Assembly: GCA_027576995.1 (NCBI GenBank)
Contig: JANBQC010000386.1
Coordinates: 1 to 27,153 of the forward strand
Direction: 5' to 3'
Length of the DNA stretch: 27,153 nt
Origin: Dimargaris cristalligena
Taxonomy: Eukaryota > Kickxellomycota > Dimargaritomycetes > Dimargaritales > Dimargaritaceae
The notes beneath the pieces were generated by a model that was given only the letters and a program-made list of their open reading frames with translations, made no database searches and was not told the origin of the DNA. This document shows, one piece after another, positions 16,440-27,152 of this stretch. The position numbers and the translations under genes are program-made. The stretch's first letter is position 1, and each line of letters starts with the position of its first letter.

Positions 16440-18959
16440 TTAGTTCGTTGAGTGATCATGATTGGGAGGTTTCCCACCCATCGGCAACATGGAGGTGGAA
16501 GTGGGAATACTAGGTCGATCACCAGATGAAACAACAGTTGGTGAAGCCGGGTGAGATTTCGCCCCTACTTCCGAAAACATCATATTGGAGGGGTGTGTGG
16601 ACTTTCGAGACAATGGGGCATTGGGGTAAAAAGGTGGGCGGGATGTCGAATAATCAGGTCTGTGGTCGTACGGTCCCGGATGACCAGAGGCGTGGGGATG
16701 ATTAATACCATCACCTCGTCCTGGTCCCGCGGGACCGGACGGGTATACGGGAAAAGGGGCGGTAGTGGGGTGAGGGGGTCGGTGTGAACGAGCTGCTGGG
16801 TCAGGATAGGATGGTATAGAGGCAAAACCCCCTGGTATGGACGTCGTGGTGGTGGGTGAGGTAAAACCCATGGGGCTCCATTGCGAGGGCCGCTCCGATG
16901 AATCCGGCAAGTATCGCGGAAGGGAAGAGTCAGAGGGACCTTCAAGAGTCGGCAGGGGTCCAAACCGATACATATGGGTACCGGATAAGCGGGGGGACTT
17001 CATGGCGTAACGATCTTTCTCTCCGCCAGCCGAGCGTGGGTCATCCCCCGTCTCACCCATCGCCGAGGGGTCGGTAGTGATGTCGGGCAGGGGCCGTTTT
17101 GGAGCGCTGCCCCTACGGGGTCGAGTGACATCCAGTTGTAATCGAAGATCAGCCACTTCTTTCTGGAGCGCTTCGTTTTTCCGTTCCAATTCCAGAATAT
17201 AGGCTGCAGACCCGGGGGATCGGTTCGTTGCAGATGGCTCTGGGGCTGGGGCTTGATTAATACCGCCGCCACTACTGCCTTGGCGAGTGGGCTCGTATGT
17301 GCCATGCCAGCTCCGCGTGAAGGGGCCCTCGTTGGGACCCGCCGAATTTGGAGTGGAGGGTTCGCCCCCAAAGCTTCGACCGGGCGACATGGCCGGTCCC
17401 TTGCCTTTAGGGTCAGCTAGTGAGGAGTGGCCGTGAATGGGAGGGGGGCCCGCGTAGGACAGTCGTCGTTCGTGTGAAGGCCAATTCTCGCTCCCCGATG
17501 CCGGCAGGGGTGGGAAAGTAGTACTGATAGGTCGATTCCACGTGGCACTAAACCCCGGCGAGCGAATATTGGTTTGGGGTTCGGGAAGATGAAGCTCATT
17601 AATATGACTAGGGTCGCCGGGGTTTGGTCCAGCATGGGCCACTAGATTTTCGGTGACCATTGTGGGATAGGAAATTCGGCGTGGCAACGACGAGCTATAG
17701 CTGGTACCTGCTGAGTCGGGTGAAAAAGGCAGGGGCTGGGTGGGTGGAACCCGTGCCGACACGGGACGTTGATCTGGATAGGGAGGGTGGTCCTCAGCCG
17801 GTCGATAAACGGGGGCATCGGATGGTCTTCGATGGGGGGACGACAACAGTTCAGGCTCACGGCCGTACCGCATCCCACTGGTATAGGGCGGGGGTGCTCC
17901 TACCAACTTAGCCTCTAAATAGGGATCAGTAGGGTGCCGTTTCAAATTCTGCGGGGGAGACTGGGGCACAGGGGCGGACCAGTAGCCCTGATTACCACCC
18001 GGTCGGGCCGGATGGCGGTGTTCACTCTCGGAACCGGGGTCTTTCGTAGTGATGGACAAAGGATGGGCTTTACCCAACGAGGATGATGAGCCTGGAGGTT
18101 GACCAGACGGGGGAGGGGCTTCTTTCATAATAGGTAGGGAGGTCATGATAGACCTCGGTGGTGACCGGGATTCCTCCATTAGGGGATGCGAGCTGGATGG
18201 GCTGGCAGTAGGTACATTGCCCTGGCGACTGACTTTTTGGTTCATGTTACAGGCGTGCCCATTCTCGGCCCGGAGATGGCGACTAAGCGCGTCCATTCGA
18301 GCAAAGGGTCGCTGACATTTCGGGCAAATAAATGGTTTTTCCCCCGTGTGGCCCTTCATATGACGTTTAAGATCGTGTTGGCGCCGAAATTGGTGCGAGC
18401 AAGTGGTGCAAATAAAGGGTTTGTCATGACTATGGACCATGGCGTGGGACTTCAGATTATGTCGGCGGGGGAAGACGGATTGGCAATCGTCGCACTGGAA
18501 TTGGGGAGACTTATCAGATCCAGAAGTGGGTTGTTGGTCGCCCGTAGAGGTTTGCAGTCGGGTCGGGTGGGACACGCGACGGGGACTAGGGAAGTGGTCC
18601 TCGGCCCCTGCGATCCCAGCGCTGCTTGGGGGCGGCCAGCCGGAATACCCGTCAGAGTGGGGATCGTCTGAGTCGTGGGGAGCGCCTACAGGGGCGCTAT
18701 GCGGGCCGGAATGGGGCAGATGGTAGATGGAGACTTGGGTATGCAGACGAGGGGCTGGGTGGTCCACAGTCGACCCAGGGGGGCTCGTGGGATAGCCCGA
18801 GGTGGGCGACCGGGCCTCTGAGTAAGAGACTCCGGCAGAGGTCTGCAGCGGGGGCAAATAGGTATTAGGAGTCGGTCCCGGGATAGAGGCGGGTTGTGAA
18901 GAGACCGACTTGGGCGGATCCCGGGAACGATCACTTTCCCTTTTATCGGTGGGGTTCAT
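16440..18959 (-). CDS. Crz1-like C2H2 zinc-finger transcription factor with coiled coil
   Basis: A single-exon ORF encodes 839 residues; an in-frame TGA sits immediately before the ATG. Three tandem fingers occupy residues 156-237: C156/C159/H172/H176, C184/C187/H200/H204 with linker HTGEKPF, and C212/C215/H228 with H235 or C237 as last ligand. The signature NLKSH, then RRQHDLKRH, then FARMDALSRH with a downstream GxxC matches the order in calcineurin-responsive Crz1/Prz1 factors, though finger 3 lacks the insertion of yeast Crz1. Residues ~586-611 (YILELERKNEALQKEVADL) form a coiled coil likely to dimerise. The rest is Pro/Ser-rich and disordered. I see no clear PxIxIT or LxVP calcineurin docking motif; PLSITT and PDITTD are only near-matches. 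So DNA binding is secure, calcium signalling is not. Another C2H2 regulator class remains possible. Confidence 0.9.
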   Translation of the reverse strand: MNPTDKRESDRSRDPPKSVSSQPASIPGPTPNTYLPPLQTSAGVSYSEARSPTSGYPTSPPGSTVDHPAPRLHTQVSIYHLPHSGPHSAPVGAPHDSDDPHSDGYSGWPPPSSAGIAGAEDHFPSPRRVSHPTRLQTSTGDQQPTSGSDKSPQFQCDDCQSVFPRRHNLKSHAMVHSHDKPFICTTCSHQFRRQHDLKRHMKGHTGEKPFICPKCQRPFARMDALSRHLRAENGHACNMNQKVSRQGNVPTASPSSSHPLMEESRSPPRSIMTSLPIMKEAPPPSGQPPGSSSSLGKAHPLSITTKDPGSESEHRHPARPGGNQGYWSAPVPQSPPQNLKRHPTDPYLEAKLVGAPPPYTSGMRYGREPELLSSPHRRPSDAPVYRPAEDHPPYPDQRPVSARVPPTQPLPFSPDSAGTSYSSSLPRRISYPTMVTENLVAHAGPNPGDPSHINELHLPEPQTNIRSPGFSATWNRPISTTFPPLPASGSENWPSHERRLSYAGPPPIHGHSSLADPKGKGPAMSPGRSFGGEPSTPNSAGPNEGPFTRSWHGTYEPTRQGSSGGGINQAPAPEPSATNRSPGSAAYILELERKNEALQKEVADLRLQLDVTRPRRGSAPKRPLPDITTDPSAMGETGDDPRSAGGEKDRYAMKSPRLSGTHMYRFGPLPTLEGPSDSSLPRYLPDSSERPSQWSPMGFTSPTTTTSIPGGFASIPSYPDPAARSHRPPHPTTAPFPVYPSGPAGPGRGDGINHPHASGHPGPYDHRPDYSTSRPPFYPNAPLSRKSTHPSNMMFSEVGAKSHPASPTVVSSGDRPSIPTSTSMLPMGGKPPNHDHSTN

Positions 18960-18965
18960 TCAATC

Positions 18966-19231
18966 CTGAAATGGCTAAGGGGTAATACGGTTAATGCGGG
19001 GGTGAAGCGGCCTGGCGCGGGGAGGGCTTGAATTGTGCGACAGCTAGATGTACGAAGACACGGTGGTGGTGGTGAGGTGAATAGTGATCGGAGACCATAC
19101 AGTGGGTCACAGTATGCCAGTAGAGAATTATTAAATCTGTCCAGCGGTAGATATGTCCTCTTGGCACGGAGAGAAACACGATTGATAAGGATAGGGGGAA
19201 TCATCTTGATTGAAAGATAAGTGCTACTTAC
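18966..19231 (-). other. candidate 5' UTR intron of the C2H2 gene
   Basis: On the minus strand a GG|GTAAGTAG donor begins at 19231 and a CATTTCAG acceptor ends at 18966, six bases before the ATG. At 266 nt it is the size of ECO1 intron 1, with branch-like CATTAAC inside. Splicing would remove the leader up to GATTGA-ATG. Confidence 0.5.
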
Positions 19232-20638
19232 CCGATAATAGGAGGGACTGATGGGCTACGGCAGGGACAAAAGGTGTCGGAGAAAAGGGATACCGCTGGA
19301 ATCGCAATATCGATTGGAGTCTACTGGCGCGTAGTGGAACAGTCAATAAGGTAATCAATTAGTAATTGGAATGCTGGTCACTCTCTTCCTGAATGTACCG
19401 CACAGGTGTCCCTCTCATTGAAGTAATGGAATAGGATTATCCAATCGAAACACCAAACACGAAAACGGCCTGACACCACTAATTATTGGGGACTGAGGCG
19501 GCGGAAGAGGGTTAGTGTGGGTAGCTGGAGACGTTGGAAAAAAATCACCACCCTCGAGACATTAATGTAGGGGGGAGGGAGAGGGGGAAAACAAAGACGC
19601 CACACCCGAGGGGGTTCTGAATACAGAAGGGGGGAAAGGGCCAGTGTGATTTCCCGCGCGGAAGAAGAGGTGGTGGGGTGTGGCCACAACAATTACCTTT
19701 ACGGTGGCACGGCAAGCGGGAAAAGAGGGGGGACCGGAGGGAAAGCGGTGGAGAATAATAGAAGTGATAAAAATGACGACAATGAAGTAGAATAAGAAAG
19801 GTAGACATGGACAGGAACCGCATAGAACGGTGGAAAGGCGAAGGATATTCCGATTTAAGAAGAGCTTAGAAGGTACTTCTGACTCCACTGGTAGTAGGCG
19901 GCTGAAAGGTGAAGGGCCGGGGAAGAAAGGGACCACGACAACTGACGACGAGCAATAAGCTAGAACGCGATACGGCGGCCAGTGTTGCAGGACAGAGCTG
20001 AAGGGAATAGGGGCAGTAGTAGTACAAGAAGCAAGTTGGGGAATATCGAGCGGACTGGAAGATAAGAACCGGGGGCAACGTAGCCTAGACTCGGGTATGG
20101 GGGAATACGCCACTACAGTAGCACCCAACAAACACGCAAAATAAAGACAATAAGGTTAGCACCTGGAAGGTATTAGCAGCGAGGCCTACTGGGACGGTGA
20201 AAAATGTCAAGCAGAATATGGCGGGACTACCCACCCCGGTCGGCGGAGCACCAAGGGGCGACAGGCGACTGGTTAAAGAGAGAAGTGGAGAAGAAACGCA
20301 CAGTAAAACAAAAGGAGCGAGGCGAAAGAATAGGCGCAGGGTTGACCGCGGACATGGTCAAGAGTGCAAGTAGAAAGAAGGTAGAGGCATTCCACAATGT
20401 AGGGTGTACAAAAGTAAACCGACTGGGCAAAGAAGCTGGGAGGGAGTTGGCGGGAAGCGAGACAGATATACAACGGGAACGAGGAACGATAGCAAGGAAT
20501 AGTCGAACCGAAAGGGAAAGTGAAGGCAACGAAAGCAGGTTCGTCAATACGAATAGGCACGCCAGGTAAAGAAGTTAAACAAGTAGGATATTGGACCTGG
20601 TGAACAGACAAGGACAACAAAGATAGGCACACGCAACG

Positions 20639-20676
20639 CACACACATATACACGCACACGCACACACACACACACA
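20639..20676. repeat. (CA)n-rich microsatellite
   Basis: Mostly CA units with TA and CG interruptions. It is directly followed by a purine tract to about 20757. Confidence 0.85.
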
Positions 20677-21846
20677 AGCAAGAAGGAAGGAAGGACGGAA
20701 GGAGAAGAGTTAAGAAAGAGAAAAGGAGAGTGAGAAATAAAAGAAAGGAAGTAATAATGGATTGGAGAAGGAAGGCAGGCAGGGAAGGAAAAGGCAGAAC
20801 AGTAGACACCCACCTGGAAGCCGGGGCGCGAGGATCCAGCAAATAGGTTAGGGGAGGATGGAAAGGAAGGTGGCGGAAAAGCAGGTGGTAGCGGAGGCGG
20901 CCTCAGTCCGGGCAGCGGGCTTGGGCATTCCTTTATTAAGACTGGGCATGGGCTAAGGGGTTAGGGTGAAGGCAACTTAACCCGGCCCAAAGCGGGCGGA
21001 GAGAAACAGGAGGTGAGGAGGGTACATTACCTTGGAGCTACGGCGGAGGAGTGGTGGTGGTATGTTAAGAAGGAAAGGGGGTGGTAGTGGTAAGGCAGAT
21101 ATTGATTACTAGTATTAAATGAAGAAATGTCGATTGGGAATAGCTATTATTAATATTGCTGAAGGAATAGAAGGAGAAGTGTAAGTGAACGGTGGCAACT
21201 CGGCGAAAACCCCCCCCAGATTGGCATTGGTTCGGGTGCAGAACGGGGTGGGGATTCAATTATTACTATTAGTTTGGAAAAAGCCGCTCGGTTGATGTGG
21301 CCTTAAGGAGTGGGAATGGGTGTGAATTGGGGCCAAACCTTAAATGGGACAGAGAGTGGCTGATAAGTGTGGGTTCACAATGGGAAGGAGGGAGTTAATA
21401 GTGTGAAAGAAAAGGGAGAGAAGTGGCGGACCTGATAAGCAGCAGAAGAGGCGGGTGACGTAGGAGAGGACCTGGCCTAGAATGGAGGGTCTAAATTTTT
21501 GGAGGCGAGCGTGGGCGTCCAAGTTGGAGTCGGAGGGGGGACAGTCAGTAGACCCAACAGCCGGGTCAGGCGGGGGGTGGTAGGATAGTAGTATATTATA
21601 TATATACCTAAGGCGGATGAAGTAAATTAGACCCGATAGTGATAAAATCACCTTGGCTAAAAACTACCTCTTCTCTTATATGCAGAAACACACGTCGGCG
21701 ATTTTTGAAGCAGGGTAATAAAACAGGAAATAGAACAGAAGAACACCAAACGATTACAGACTACGAAGACACTCGGACCATATTGAGAAGTAATGCCGGT
21801 GCAAGGGCGAAATTACATAGTAATGAATAATAAATTTATAATTATA

Positions 21847-21871
21847 ATAGAAATAGAAATAGAAATAGAAA
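21847..21871. repeat. (GAAATA)4 hexanucleotide repeat
   Basis: About four consecutive copies of a GAAATA unit in an A-rich context. Confidence 0.85.
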
Positions 21872-21962
21872 TTAATAAAGCCAGGAAAAAGAAAGGCAGC
21901 CGGACAGCTGAAACGCCGAGAACCTCTTTAAAGGCGAGGTGAGTGGCTGATGTGATGCACGC

Positions 21963-22006
21963 GCATATAGCATATAGTATATAACACCTAGCATATAGCA
22001 TATAGT
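21963..22006. repeat. 16-bp direct repeat
   Basis: GCATATAGCATATAGT occurs at 21963-21978 and again, identically, at 21991-22006, separated by 12 bases. The unit is itself a near-doubling of GCATATA. Confidence 0.8.
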
Positions 22007-22480
22007 CGCTCGGAAGTATACCCAAGCCGAGCCAGGTACCACCACCCCCACCAAGCCCAAGGCCAATGGCAGTCAAACGGAAGTTGGCCATACAATAAAG
22101 CGTATATGCACGGAAGCCCAGGCTCAGCTTCAACTTCAGGTGGAGCGGTGGCCCTAAATAGAGCGATGGACCTTGGGCATATACTGGATCCATTGAACTC
22201 ACACAACCACCTATCCACACACCCGTACACACACACCCACACACACCCGTCTACGACATACACACCACCCCAGGACGGGAGCGGTAGTGGTAGTGGTGTA
22301 GTTAGATAGGGTATTGTTGGAGTGGGTAGTCCAATCGCAACGGCCTCCCCCCCTATTTGGCAATTCCCGCCGAGGGCAGAGTGGCGGTGGTACCAGTTAA
22401 CAACCCCATCATCATCATTATCAGCAGCCCCCCCCTCCTTCTCGCAATAGTGACTGTCTTGTATTAATAGGTGCTAAACC

Positions 22481-22503
22481 AATCAACGGCACCGCCGTTG
22501 ATT
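22481..22503. repeat. perfect 10-bp stem hairpin, 3-nt loop
   Basis: AATCAACGGC (22481-22490) and GCCGTTGATT (22494-22503) are exact reverse complements around ACC. The region lacks a coding gene. Confidence 0.8.
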
Positions 22504-22657
22504 AATCACCGCTGCTCGTCGAGTTGGATGGCGTTTTGTTCGCGTACAAAAGAGGGTCCGTAAAGATGTTTTATTCCGAAAGATGGGGGGAGTTCTACCT
22601 ATGTGTGTGGGGTGAAGGATCCAACAACAAGAAAACTGGTAATGGGAAGGGGGGAAC

Positions 22658-22689
22658 AGTAGTAGTAGTAGTGGTAGTAGTAGTAGTAG
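22658..22689. repeat. (AGT)n microsatellite
   Basis: About ten AGT units with one GGT interruption. Confidence 0.85.
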
Positions 22690-22879
22690 CACACTGGTAA
22701 AGAAATGAAACGTAGAATGCCCTGTGCAACGCACCGCGGCGGTACCAGCCCCAGTGGCCGGATGAGGCCCGCGGCGTTGATCACGCGGTGGGTGTGAATC
22801 CGGTGGCGGCACTGGCCATGCACTCTGCGGGTGGGAGGGGCAGGCAGAGAATCCTATGCGTAAGGTGGGAACAACAACA

Positions 22880-22914
22880 ACACATACACACACACACACA
22901 CGCGTATATATATA
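22880..22914. repeat. compound (CA)n-(TA)n microsatellite
   Basis: A CA run passes through CGCG into a TA run. Confidence 0.85.
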
Positions 22915-25211
22915 CCTTTCCACAGGCCCAAAGGCTGGCGCGGTGGAAGGAAAATATACTTATCAAAGAAATACAACTATAGTGTATTCCCGACTGGTTG
23001 TGCGGTAGAATAGAGTGGGGTGGGATACTTGTTTGGCCTTTAATGATACAACCCATCACCATCGCCATTTAAAATCAAAATTATCATCAGCTCTTCCGCG
23101 TGTCATTGCGGAGGTGGCGAACAAGTGATAAATGAGTGTGAGAGAATGGCCGGATAATGCTAGAAAAAACACCCCCCCCCATATAGTGAATGACGCTAGA
23201 CCGCGTTTGGGATGCGGGTACATCATTTTATTACATCGCAGTGGGGCTGTGGAGGGAGAAACATAGTGAGTGAGAGCTATAGGCGAAAATATTCTATTTT
23301 TGAGGCTGTGGCTGATGGAGAGACTATACTACCACACCCGCGACGCACGCGAGGATTGCTGCCTCTTCATTTTGAATGATCCATACCATTTTATTCATTC
23401 ATTACCACCACTTATACCATATAATGCCACAGCTGCTTAACTCCCCGGTGGTGGAAGCTTACAAGTTTTTGTGGGCTAGTCATAGAATAAAAATCGGGTT
23501 GAAGCCCTAATGTGTATGTGTGTGTGTTGTATACCAAGACTAAGTAAGTAGATTAGGCTGGCCAATAGCGGGAAATCAAATCAGGAAGGGTCTCTTCTCT
23601 CTCCTCCTCTCTCGGCCATTTACTAGCAAATTATCACGTTCCCCCTAATCCCTCTTCTCAGCCATAACCATTGGTGGAAAACGATTGGACTGGTTGGACG
23701 CCCGAAACATTGGGACATACACATGTCATTACAAGAAATCGCCATCATTCAATAAAATAATACCCCTACCGTTGGGGTAAACCCACCTTGGCCATTCTCC
23801 TAAGTATCAAGTGCCATCCCCCCAATAAACCATACTTTAAAAATTATATATATATACTAATAATGAAAACATACTCTTCCATTCACTCGGCAGCCATGTT
23901 TCAGAACATCGTTCAGGGCGATCGAGTAGGCAGTGTAGGCCACGACGGTTGGCACTTGTGATCGTAACTAGTTTTCCTCCCGAGTCTCCTTGTTATTCCC
24001 CCGACTAGCGGATGAACAGCACTAAAATGAAAAGAGAATAGAAAACTACCCAGCGCCCAGAAACAGTGCAGATTGCCACAAGTGCCGACAATATAGAGAG
24101 CGAACTTTCATATTACAATGTGATTAAAAAAGACCTGAACATCAAATACCCAGACGTTCATCCATTCCCGTGCACCATTAGTTCATAAACGAGGGTATGG
24201 AATAGATTAGTGGGTAAGCAGCATGTGGGATGGATTACCCAATTTCCCGTCGCCTCGATCTTCGCTCCATACTAGGCCGTTAATCGGTTGGTTAATAAAA
24301 TACCTTCGTCCCGGCTAGATCCGAACAAATGGCCAAGCAGACGAGAGCAGTCCGCTGCTGACCCCCGGCTCTAATTATTAGTATATACGGCCGGCCCTTT
24401 ATTTATTTTAATTATTAGGTCACAAGCCAACTGACTATCGGGACCTCCTATCTACTAAAAGCCACCGCCAGTTTTATTTTATTTAAAATATTGAAAGAAC
24501 CCATTGGATTGGATAAGGGGTTTTCAAAAAACGAGTCACTAACTCTTTGCTAATTTGTTACCCTCTCATCCTGCTCCCCTCGCCAAGGAATTTAAAGGAG
24601 AGGGGCGCTTGTTGGTTGGACAAGCGCTCGAACTTCCCACACTGGACACACACGCACACACTCTCTCTCCTATTTCTCCTTCTATCCCTTTTGGTCGTTT
24701 TGGGCCAACAACAGGGTCACGCGCTGTCAAGTTTAGTTCCCTCGCTCTTGGCATCCCACCAGCCACACTGCCCCCCAAACACATATCCATACACACCTTC
24801 CGATCCGTAGGGCTTGCGTATCGTTCCCTCCCTCCCTCCCCTACTACACTCCGCCATTAAACCCATTTGGGGTGGCATTATAGCTCACATCTTGCATTAG
24901 CATCCCTTCGCTTTGGGTTAAGGTTGACCTGAAGCTCCAGTTGACTAAATCCTGTTTTAACCCCAACCCAGCCCACTCATTTCTGGCGCGCTGCACTGAT
25001 TTAAAATGATACAGTGTCACTCTCCTCTATATACACACATACGCACACGCACCCCACTCGTCCGGGCTTAGTTGCCTTAAATAGCCAACATGTGGTCACT
25101 GCTTCTATAATAGCCCACACTCTCCGGCGATCGTGAATACTTCTTTATTCCACCTCTGGCATTGTCTTCAACCCCCCCCCCAGATACTGTTGACATATTC
25201 GCGTGTTTCAT

Positions 25212-25233
25212 TATGAACATATATATGTTCATA
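25212..25233. repeat. 22-bp perfect palindrome
   Basis: The core ATGAACATATATATGTTCAT (25213-25232) is its own reverse complement, extended by one T/A pair on each side. Confidence 0.85.
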
Positions 25234-25888
25234 TTAAATCTACTCTGTCCTGCTAACTAACTAACCAACCAACTGGCCGGTTAGGTGGTCTTCACTGGAA
25301 CAAACGGGCTGCGGTAACACATACCAATGGCGGGGTGTCTGGCCCTGGCCTAGAAATGAAACAGTAGATCAAGAAGCACATTGTTGTTAAGTAGTGCCGT
25401 TCCATAGTAAAATGGCTATAACCATTCTGGGCCTCTGTTGTTCACACAACCAATCGGTTACTTGGCTATTTTTATCCTAAAAGGATGGGAGTATATACAA
25501 CACCCGGGGCAATGTTCTTAATACGTTTCACCTGCGAATCGCCCGCCTTCCCCCACCCTTCGCTGACCATCGAACTGACACATGGAAATGAAGAAACATA
25601 TTAAACAATATCCATTTAGGTTCGGAATGAGATGCCCGCCGTTATACCCATGGCCAAATTATCTACTTGGGCGGTCCTGAGAAAGTTCCTTTTAAACCGC
25701 CCTATCCGGTTAGGCATTCACATGAGTCATAGTTCTGAATTACGTACAATCCCACCAAGCAAAAATGGCGACACGTTTGCCAAAGAGGCGGTTTGAAAGG
25801 GCTGCCTCCCAAGCACATTCCAATAAAAACCCACCCGACACTATCTGCTAGTGGGGCAGGATATATACCTCTGGGGATGGGCGTGTAA

Positions 25889-25907
25889 AGAGAGAGAGAG
25901 AGAGAGA
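25889..25907. repeat. (GA)n microsatellite
   Basis: About nine uninterrupted GA units. Confidence 0.85.
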
Positions 25908-26072
25908 TTGATGAATAAGTGGCAGCAATCTGATCATTGACTGACTAGGCTAATTACATGCCAAGTAACTGTATGGTGTCGACTGGTGCGGCCCAGCCAT
26001 ATGCAATTAGCCTGTGTTCCGCTGGAGACCGAGAAAGGGGGAGGGGGCTGTCACCAAATGGTGAATAGATAG

Positions 26073-26113
26073 ATATGGCAGAAGTTCATCTGGGCTGTAT
26101 AACGAATAATCCA
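26073..26113 (+). repeat. dispersed ~50-bp repeat, copy D
   Basis: It begins ATATGGCAGAAGTTCATC and includes GGCTGTATAAC and AATCCAT, aligning with copies B and C. It faces copy B as an inverted pair ~50 bp apart. Confidence 0.45.
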
Positions 26114-26163
26114 TTTGATGAGGTAAATATTACTGGTCAAAAGTTATTCTCCCACATATTATC

Positions 26164-26216
26164 CCACACATATATTGTGTAAAATCTTATACAGTTGGGT
26201 TGAAGTTCACCCATAT
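26164..26216 (-). repeat. dispersed ~50-bp repeat, copy B
   Basis: Read on the minus strand it begins ATATGGGTGAACTTCAACCC and includes CTGTATAAGATTTTA. It is the best match to copy A (14963-15015). Confidence 0.6.
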
Positions 26217-26275
26217 TTACTAAACCTCAGACAAAGTGATATAGGCTGCCACTAGTGTGATTAAGAGACATACGC

Positions 26276-26283
26276 TGACGTGG
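26276..26283 (+). promoter_or_regulatory. TGACGTGG bZIP-type site
   Basis: This octamer matches the ATF6/Hac1-type unfolded-protein-response element core. A single short match; function is inferred. Confidence 0.2.
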
Positions 26284-26874
26284 CTTACCAACAGACAATA
26301 GAAGCGGATAATCCAAGCAGCGTGTGACTTGAACGCCAAGTTAAGTTGGGTCGAGTCGGAGATTGTGATGGATCTGGTGACTGAATATAACGGAGTGTTC
26401 CATGGTCGGCTTTTCTCATAATAGCGGCGTATCCGGCGGATTTAATATAGAGTAACTCCAGCAGGAGGGAGGGACGACATGGGAAGAGTGGCGGATGAAC
26501 TCATATCAGCGGTTAACTGTGGGGTAGACCAAGACTGGACTTTAATACAATATAATCCATCGAGTCCCATGCGGCGTAGTATGCTGAATGAGAGGTGACA
26601 GGACGGCCTCGTCATTAAGTGAGGTTTTTACTGAGATGAGGTCGAATTTCGGGTGGGGGAGACTAATCCGGTAAAGCCCGAGTTTTAGCGGACCACACGC
26701 TAGTCGAAGTGCGCAAGAAAGGGATGCATCGGCTATTTTAGATTATAATGCATGGAATTCACAGTGGTTAGAGATAGTTTACCTAAATGAACCCCATCTC
26801 TATTAAATAATAAACGCAGGCATTCTGCGCTATGGTCAAAAGACAATCACATTAACAGCTTACCCACAAGTATA

Positions 26875-26884
26875 ATGACGTCAT
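26875..26884. promoter_or_regulatory. palindromic CRE (ATGACGTCAT)
   Basis: A full symmetric TGACGTCA, the ATF/CREB-type bZIP binding site, ~270 bp from the right edge. Confidence 0.4.
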
Positions 26885-27076
26885 GTGTACTCCGCCATTT
26901 TTCTATAATTCTCCACCAGGCCTTTACGTTCAAGTATTCCCCGCTCCCCGCCTTAAAGGTATTTCTTAAAGTATGGTTGTAGTTATTTTCCAACAGGCCA
27001 TCCCTTAACTGTTCTTAAGCCAACTCACCGTTGACATAGCCCTGCCTTATTTTCAATAAAGGATCCAATATAATAT

Positions 27077-27126
27077 ATATGGGTAAAGTTCAACCCGACT
27101 ATATAGGGTAAAATCCATATAAGGGG
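27077..27126 (+). repeat. dispersed ~50-bp repeat, copy C
   Basis: It begins ATATGGGTAAAGTTCAACCC and continues ACTATATAG and AAAATCCATAT. The first ~31 bp align closely with copy B. Confidence 0.5.
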
Positions 27127-27138
27127 GCCATCATATTT

Positions 27139-27152
27139 AGGTCACGTGACCT
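27139..27152. promoter_or_regulatory. 14-bp palindromic E-box (GTCACGTGAC core)
   Basis: AGGTCACGTGACCT is its own reverse complement and contains the optimal bHLH-ZIP (CLEAR-like) decamer. It lies at the very edge of the window, probably in the promoter of an adjacent gene. Confidence 0.45.

Larger units (their letters stand above)
18960..21700. other. purine-biased region upstream of the C2H2 gene
   Basis: For about 2.7 kb the plus strand is dominated by G and A, so the transcribed (minus) sense is pyrimidine-rich. This removes stops on the minus strand and produces several overlapping pseudo-ORFs up to 189 codons (for example 19562-20131 and 20273-20842), rich in Leu/Ser/Pro/Phe and translating CA repeats as CVCVCV. 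I read this as promoter and long leader, not coding sequence. A long purine run covers ~20681-20757. Confidence 0.5.

Noticed and set aside
19562..20842. Overlapping minus-strand ORFs up to 189 codons
   Set aside because: They result from pyrimidine-rich sequence with few stops, carry microsatellite-encoded CVCVCV and overlap in several frames.
20950..20965. Single GGTTAGGG resembling a telomere unit
   Set aside because: Only one copy; no array, so no evidence of telomeric or interstitial telomeric sequence.
24547..24860. Overlapping plus-strand ORFs of ~90-100 codons
   Set aside because: One starts at a non-ATG codon, both cross CA/CT repeats, and the products have no domain.
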